This document shows positions 59,369 to 64,000 of a stretch of DNA of 64,000 nucleotides, piece after piece. The translations under genes were made by a program, and so were the position numbers. Each line of letters starts with the position of its first letter. The stretch's first letter is position 1. Where the stretch lies: assembly GCF_004358665.1 (NCBI RefSeq), contig NZ_SMZR01000005.1, positions 186,001-250,000 on the forward strand, read 5' to 3'. The notes under the pieces were generated by a model. The model was not told where the DNA came from. It worked only from the letters and a program-made list of their open reading frames with translations, and searched no databases. The stretch is from Jeotgalibacillus sp. S-D1 (GTDB lineage Bacteria > Bacillota > Bacilli > Bacillales > Jeotgalibacillaceae).

Positions 59369-61288
59369 CTAATATTGTTTTGCTTTGTCTCTCATGCTCA
59401 GCACTTCCGCTGCTTTATCCATTATGTTTGCATTAGCTGAATGTTCGGAGATACCTACATTCCAATAGCTCTCATACCCATCAGTCATGGTTTTTGGAAG
59501 TACTTTTATATGAATCAAAGTCGAATTTTCGCTTTCTTTTGCTTTTTTAATTGCTGTCTCTACGTCTTGATTGTTATTAGCTGTAAAGGAATCAAAACCA
59601 TAACCCTCTGCCACTTTTGCATAATCCACGGTCAGGATGCTGCCATCTGTTTTAGTGAATTCTGTACAGTAACTTTCGCTGCCGTGTCCCATTTGAAGAT
59701 TATTGATACAGCCATACCCTGAATTATCAAATAGAACGATATTGAGCTTGTAGCCGTATTGAAGAGCGGTCACCATTTCTGTGTGAAGCATCAAAAAGCT
59801 GCCATCTCCAACCATGCAGTAGACTTCTTTATCTGGATGGGCAATTTTCACACCCAGCCCCCCGGCTATTTCATACCCCATTGTGGAATATCCATACTCA
59901 ACATGGTAGGTATTTTCAACCGTGGAATTCCAGACTCTATGCATGTCTCCAGGCAGAGATCCTGCAGAAGTGATGACATAGCTGGAAGGATCGATCAATT
60001 CATTCACCTTAATTAGGGCTGTTGTCTGGGAATAATTTGTGCCCAGTTCATTGGCATAAGCCTTTAGCTTCTCTCTGCCGAAGGAGTCTTTAATTTCCGG
60101 CTGATAGGCTTCATCATTCAGATCAATCTCAATTGCTGCCAGTCGTTTTCTTTCATTCAGCCATTCCTGTTTATAGTCTTCCAGCTGATTACGAAACTCG
60201 CTTTCATAGCCAACTAAGAGATCACCAAGCTTTTGAATTGTTGCCTTTGCATCGCCTACCAGCTGAATCGCATCCATTTTATACGTTTGCATTCTGCTTA
60301 CATTTACGTTGATAAATGCCGACTTTTCAAAATTAAAAGCGGTTTTAGAAGCAGACGTGAAATCTGTATATCTGGTGCCGATTCCAATAATCAGATCTGC
60401 CTCTTTAGCCGCTTTATTGGCAGCAAGTGTGCCTGTCACACCTACTCCTCCCATGTTATATGGATGATCAGAGGAAACAGTCGATTTTCCTGCTTGTGTT
60501 TCAACAAGTGCAACTTTGTATTTTCTTGAAAAATCTGCGATTTCATTGCCTGCAAGTGAATATTTCGCCCCGCCTCCAACTACGATTAAAGGTTTTTTTG
60601 CAGTAAGAATCTCTTCTTTAGCCCGTTCTAATGATTCTTCAGACGGAAGAATTCGATCAACATAATGAATTCTCTTTTTAAAGAATGCCTCTTCATACTC
60701 AAAAGCTTCACCTTCAACATCCTGGGCTATTGATAATGTAACTGGTCCTGAAGTTTCCGGGTTTGTCATCACTTCAAAAGCACGCAAAAGAGCTGACATC
60801 AGCTGCTCCGGGCGTTCAATCCGGTCCCAATAGCGTGAAACAGGCTGCAGTGCATCGTTCGTCGTGATTTTATGGCTATGAAAATGTTCGATCTGCTGTA
60901 AAACCGGATCAGGCTGCCGGGTTGCAAACGTGTCACCTGGTAAAAACAAAACAGGTAAATTGTTCGCTAAAGCGGTGGCACTGGCCGTTACAAGGTTTGC
61001 GGAGCCGGGTCCAACAGATGATGTTACAGCGAAAATTTTTCTTCTGAAATTTTCTTTGGCGAAAGCTACCGCAGCATGTGCCATCCCTTGTTCATTTTTC
61101 CCTTGAATTACTTTCATATGGCCTGTATCTTCCTGAAGGGCCTGACCAATACCAAGCACATTTCCGTGACCGAAAATATTAAAGAACCCCTCAACAAATG
61201 GCGTTTCTTTTCCATCAAAGTGAATGTACTGGTTATTTAAAAATTTCACCAGCGCCTGTGCGGTTGTTAATTTAATTCTCTTTGACAT
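59369..61288 (-). CDS. iolD: 3D-trihydroxycyclohexane-1,2-dione acylhydrolase
   Basis: A 639-residue thiamine-diphosphate enzyme that opens the ring to give 5-deoxyglucuronate. GEGMA-type KNEQGMAHAAVAFA holds the cofactor Glu region, VTSSVGPGSANLVTASATALANNLPVL is typical, and GDGSFLMLHTEMVTALQYGYKLNIVLFDNSGYGCINN is the diphosphate/Mg site. ATG 61288 follows AAGGGTGA. Its length matches Bacillus subtilis IolD closely. It starts five bases after the iolC stop. Confidence 0.94.
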   Translation of the reverse strand: MSKRIKLTTAQALVKFLNNQYIHFDGKETPFVEGFFNIFGHGNVLGIGQALQEDTGHMKVIQGKNEQGMAHAAVAFAKENFRRKIFAVTSSVGPGSANLVTASATALANNLPVLFLPGDTFATRQPDPVLQQIEHFHSHKITTNDALQPVSRYWDRIERPEQLMSALLRAFEVMTNPETSGPVTLSIAQDVEGEAFEYEEAFFKKRIHYVDRILPSEESLERAKEEILTAKKPLIVVGGGAKYSLAGNEIADFSRKYKVALVETQAGKSTVSSDHPYNMGGVGVTGTLAANKAAKEADLIIGIGTRYTDFTSASKTAFNFEKSAFINVNVSRMQTYKMDAIQLVGDAKATIQKLGDLLVGYESEFRNQLEDYKQEWLNERKRLAAIEIDLNDEAYQPEIKDSFGREKLKAYANELGTNYSQTTALIKVNELIDPSSYVITSAGSLPGDMHRVWNSTVENTYHVEYGYSTMGYEIAGGLGVKIAHPDKEVYCMVGDGSFLMLHTEMVTALQYGYKLNIVLFDNSGYGCINNLQMGHGSESYCTEFTKTDGSILTVDYAKVAEGYGFDSFTANNNQDVETAIKKAKESENSTLIHIKVLPKTMTDGYESYWNVGISEHSANANIMDKAAEVLSMRDKAKQY

Positions 61289-61292
61289 AAAC

Positions 61293-62255
61293 TCACCCTT
61301 CATGACTATTTATTAGGTTTTCAATGTCTCGAATCGTTGGCATGGCATCTGATGAGCTATGTTTTGACACAACGATCGATGCAGAAGCGCTTCCATATTG
61401 CAAAGCTTCTTTAATACTTTTATCTTTTTTCAAAGCATAGATGAAACCGGAAGCAAATGAATCCCCTGCACCAAACGTTTTTAACACTTTCGTTTTGTAG
61501 ATCGTGCCTTCAATGACCTCACCATCTTTAGTGAATGCTCTCGACCCTTTCACTCCATGCTTAATCACTATAAGTCCAGGAGAATACGCCAGCAGTTCCT
61601 TTGCTGTTGCTTCATCGTTAACGCTTTCATTTCCTTGCATAATATCGAATTCATCTCGTGTGCCAATCACGATATCAGCCATCCTTGCTACTGTTGTCAT
61701 ATAAATTGAAATCTCTTCTTTAGTTTTCCAGGTATAAGGACGGTAATCTAACTCAAAAATCACTTCAACACCATTTTTTCTGGCTACATCAACCGCATGC
61801 AGTGCCGCTTCTCGTGATGGAGACTGGCTAAGTGATGTACCTGAAATAAGCAGGCTGTCAGCATTTTTAATGTACTCATCATCAAAGTCATCTACACTTA
61901 AATAAAGATCAGCAGCATTTTCCCGGTACATGACAATACTGCACTCTTCAGGGCTTTTAATTTCAGTAAAGGTCAACCCGGTTTTTCTGCCTTGTGTATC
62001 CTTGTTGATATATTGAGTATCGACTCCTGATGTTTCCATATAATTAATGATAAAGTTTCCATGCTGGTCATCCGAAACTTTCGCGATCATTCCAACATTC
62101 AAACCTAACTTCGAAGTGCCGATTGCAATATTCGCCGGCGATCCTCCAACATATTTCGAAAAAGTCATGGTTTCTTCCATTGGACGGTTATACTCCGTGG
62201 CATTTAAATCAATAGCTGCTCTTCCAAATGTAACTAAGTTTAATTTTTTCATCAT
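61293..62255 (-). CDS. iolC: 5-dehydro-2-deoxygluconokinase
   Basis: A 320-residue PfkB-type kinase that phosphorylates 5-dehydro-2-deoxygluconate. The N-terminal GRAAIDL and YVGGSPANIAIGTSKLGL bind the sugar, and KTFGAGDSFASGFIYAL carries the catalytic Asp and anion hole. The ATG overlaps the iolB stop by one base (TAATG), behind GGAGAGGG. Order iolB-iolC-iolD is that of Bacillus subtilis. Confidence 0.93.
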   Translation of the reverse strand: MMKKLNLVTFGRAAIDLNATEYNRPMEETMTFSKYVGGSPANIAIGTSKLGLNVGMIAKVSDDQHGNFIINYMETSGVDTQYINKDTQGRKTGLTFTEIKSPEECSIVMYRENAADLYLSVDDFDDEYIKNADSLLISGTSLSQSPSREAALHAVDVARKNGVEVIFELDYRPYTWKTKEEISIYMTTVARMADIVIGTRDEFDIMQGNESVNDEATAKELLAYSPGLIVIKHGVKGSRAFTKDGEVIEGTIYKTKVLKTFGAGDSFASGFIYALKKDKSIKEALQYGSASASIVVSKHSSSDAMPTIRDIENLINSHEG

Positions 62256-63073
62256 TAATCCCTCTCCAAAATCCATTCATGGTCTTTATCATTATTAAAC
62301 TTCCATTTTCTTTTCGGACCGGCCATAACATTTAAATAATAGAGATTATAACCATCCGGAACTCCTACCGGATGATAGCCTTTTGGGACCGACACACAAT
62401 CTTGATGCTCCACGGCCATCGTTTCGTCCAAATCACGATCATCAGTATAAACTCGTTGAAAAACAAATCCCTGCTCTGGATCAATTTCATGGTAATACGT
62501 TTCCTCAAGGAAGGATTCCTCCGGCAAATTATCCTGATCGTGCTTATGAGGCGGGTAGCTTGAGAAATTTCCGCTGTCTGTATAGACCTCGACTACAAGC
62601 AAATTTTCCGGAATATCCAGATAATCAGGCAGAATATTATGCACAAGCCGCTGGTTGGCATATTGACCGCGATGCTCGATATCATTATCTTTTGCACGAA
62701 TGACCTTCGTATCCAGCACTTTGCTAGAATTTGAGTAACATAGAGCCAGTTTCACAGGGGTATTTGCCTGCACTTTAACCGTTTTTGTTGAAGGTACATA
62801 GATGCTGTCTGTCGGTTTTTTCTCAAAAACAGAATCTCTTGTACCAAGACCCCTGTACTCTTCCCCGTCAACATCTACATCCACACTCCCAGTCAGGACA
62901 ACTGCACACAGTTCCGTATTTTCGAGAGTTTCTTCGTATTGCGCCCCTTCACCCATTTCAATCACTTTAAACTCGACATACTCAAGACCGGTATTTGATT
63001 TGTTCAAGTCCTGAATCACAGTAACCCCTTCAGAAATCTTTGAATCTCTTTTTTTATATAATAGATTAACCAT
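62255..63073 (-). CDS. iolB: 5-deoxy-glucuronate isomerase
   Basis: A 272-residue double cupin that isomerises 5-deoxyglucuronate to 5-dehydro-2-deoxygluconate. The metal site is in SSYPPHKHDQDNLPEESFLEETYYHE, and the second barrel has GYHPVGVPDGYNLYYLNVMAGP. It begins two bases after iolA and runs into iolC, so the three are translated in tight series. Confidence 0.93.
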   Translation of the reverse strand: MVNLLYKKRDSKISEGVTVIQDLNKSNTGLEYVEFKVIEMGEGAQYEETLENTELCAVVLTGSVDVDVDGEEYRGLGTRDSVFEKKPTDSIYVPSTKTVKVQANTPVKLALCYSNSSKVLDTKVIRAKDNDIEHRGQYANQRLVHNILPDYLDIPENLLVVEVYTDSGNFSSYPPHKHDQDNLPEESFLEETYYHEIDPEQGFVFQRVYTDDRDLDETMAVEHQDCVSVPKGYHPVGVPDGYNLYYLNVMAGPKRKWKFNNDKDHEWILERD

Positions 63074-63075
63074 TA

Positions 63076-64000
63076 TTAACCCTCCTGAGAAAATTCCGGT
63101 TCAAGATACCGCGCAGTAACGACTTTTTTTCTTGTATAGAACTCTACACCATCTTTCCCATTTGCATGCAGAGAACCGAAGAAAGAAGACTTCCAGCCGG
63201 AGAATGGAAAAATAGCCATAGGAGCAGGAACACCCAGGTTTATGCCTAACATACCCGCGTCAATGTTTTCACGGAAATAACGAACACTCGAAGCACTGTC
63301 TGTGAAAAGGCAGGCACCATTTGCAAATTCAGACTGATTGGCCACTTTAATGCCTTCTTTCAAATCTCTTACTTTCACAATCGATAAGACAGGAGCAAAG
63401 ATTTCATCCTTCCAAATCTTCATATCCGTCTTTACATTTTCAAAAATGGTCGGTCCAACAAAATAACCCTCATCAGAGCAGCTCTCACGTCCGTCTAAAA
63501 GAAGCTTGGCTCCTTCTCTTTCACCTTCTTCAATGTATTGGATTGTACGTTCTTTGTTCTCTTCTCTAATAACAGGACCCAGGAACACGCCATCTTCCAG
63601 ACCGTTGCCCATTTTAATATTTTCTGTTTCTGATTTCAGTTTTTGAATGAAAGTTTCATAGATACCTTCCTGAACGGTAATAACTGCCGCAGCCATACAA
63701 CGTTCTCCAGCTGAACCGAATGCTGCACTAATAATTTCTCTGACAGTTTGATCCAGTCGTGCATCATCAAGCACAATTGTATGGTTTTTAGCACCAGTTA
63801 GCGCCTGAACCCGTTTAAGATTATCTGTTCCCTTTTTGAAAACATATTCACCAACAGGCTTCGAACCTACAAAGGACACGGCTTTGATATGCTCGTTCTC
63901 TAAAATGCCATTCACAACATCGTGCGCTCCATTTACTACATTAAATACGCCATTTGGCAACCCGGATTTCTCCAAAAGTTCTACCAATTTTTCGATAAGT
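63076..64000 (-). CDS. iolA: Methylmalonate-semialdehyde dehydrogenase IolA, C-terminal part (truncated by window edge)
   Basis: The last about 307 codons of an acylating aldehyde dehydrogenase; the N-terminal third lies beyond the window. The catalytic Cys is in [27 protein letters not shown] is the cofactor region, and [21 protein letters not shown] with [12 protein letters not shown] is the typical IolA/MmsA ending, which omits the usual Glu general base. It turns malonate semialdehyde into acetyl-CoA and CO2. First gene seen of the iol operon. Confidence 0.93.
   Translation of the reverse strand, partial: LIEKLVELLEKSGLPNGVFNVVNGAHDVVNGILENEHIKAVSFVGSKPVGEYVFKKGTDNLKRVQALTGAKNHTIVLDDARLDQTVREIISAAFGSAGERCMAAAVITVQEGIYETFIQKLKSETENIKMGNGLEDGVFLGPVIREENKERTIQYIEEGEREGAKLLLDGRESCSDEGYFVGPTIFENVKTDMKIWKDEIFAPVLSIVKVRDLKEGIKVANQSEFANGACLFTDSASSVRYFRENIDAGMLGINLGVPAPMAIFPFSGWKSSFFGSLHANGKDGVEFYTRKKVVTARYLEPEFSQEG

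Overview
The window is chromosomal DNA of an endospore-forming, probably salt-tolerant member of the Bacillaceae. The evidence is low-GC coding sequence with strong AGGAGG-type ribosome sites, a gerA-type germination operon, a CotF/Yra-type spore-coat cluster, choline-to-glycine-betaine genes under a GbsR regulator, an hxlR-hxlAB locus and an iol operon, all with Bacillus-like order. The genus cannot be fixed from the sequence alone. No rRNA, tRNA, CRISPR array or intact insertion sequence was seen; mobile DNA survives only as fragments.

Layout. 1-6.7 kb: end of an ABC exporter ATPase gene with a divergent TetR regulator, then a GNAT acetyltransferase, a peptidase E-like protein, DegV, DUF302, an unknown protein and an S41 peptidase. 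7-13.1 kb: gbsR, betA and betB, divergent from a transporter closely resembling the high-affinity choline transporter CHT1 (SLC5A7). 13.3-18.2 kb: a phosphatidylserine synthase gene (copy 1) and a signalling group made of a degenerate EAL protein, a LytTR response regulator and a PAS histidine kinase whose receiver domain has decayed. 18.7-28.7 kb: a formaldehyde-dissimilation region with Fe-alcohol dehydrogenase, pgi, gnd, zwf, namA, hxlR, hxlA, hxlB and yoxD. 29-36.9 kb: spore-coat cluster with a frameshifted adhB, a Yellow/MRJP-like protein, and a gerA-type receptor operon. 37-40.8 kb: Rrf2 regulator, two reductases and an ASCH protein. 41.2-50.7 kb: a sugar ABC-transporter/oxidoreductase operon ending in an unusual LacI regulator. 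51-53.9 kb: second pssA copy, a hendecad-repeat protein, a ZinT-like zinc lipoprotein with a Zur box, and the tail of a lost symporter. 54-64 kb: iolA(partial)-B-C-D-G-E, a sodium/solute symporter, iolG2 and iolJ.

How they work together. Imported choline is oxidised to betaine. HxlA and HxlB fix formaldehyde into fructose 6-phosphate, which Pgi, Zwf and Gnd can oxidise to CO2 and ribulose 5-phosphate (the dissimilatory RuMP cycle); a 16-base identical box overlaps the predicted promoters of both hxlAB and zwf-gnd-pgi. The iol operon converts inositol to central metabolites.

The strongest candidate for something new is the 41.2-50.7 kb operon. Its regulator is a complete LacI-type repressor fused to a second, cytoplasmic sugar-binding domain that clearly resembles the operon's own lipoprotein binding protein. 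The promoter carries a perfect catabolite-repression site and three TTTACGTAA palindromes exactly 82 bp apart. A second unexplained structure is a pair of intergenic arrays of a 21-bp-periodic ATCGATCA repeat, each closed by a similar small hairpin.
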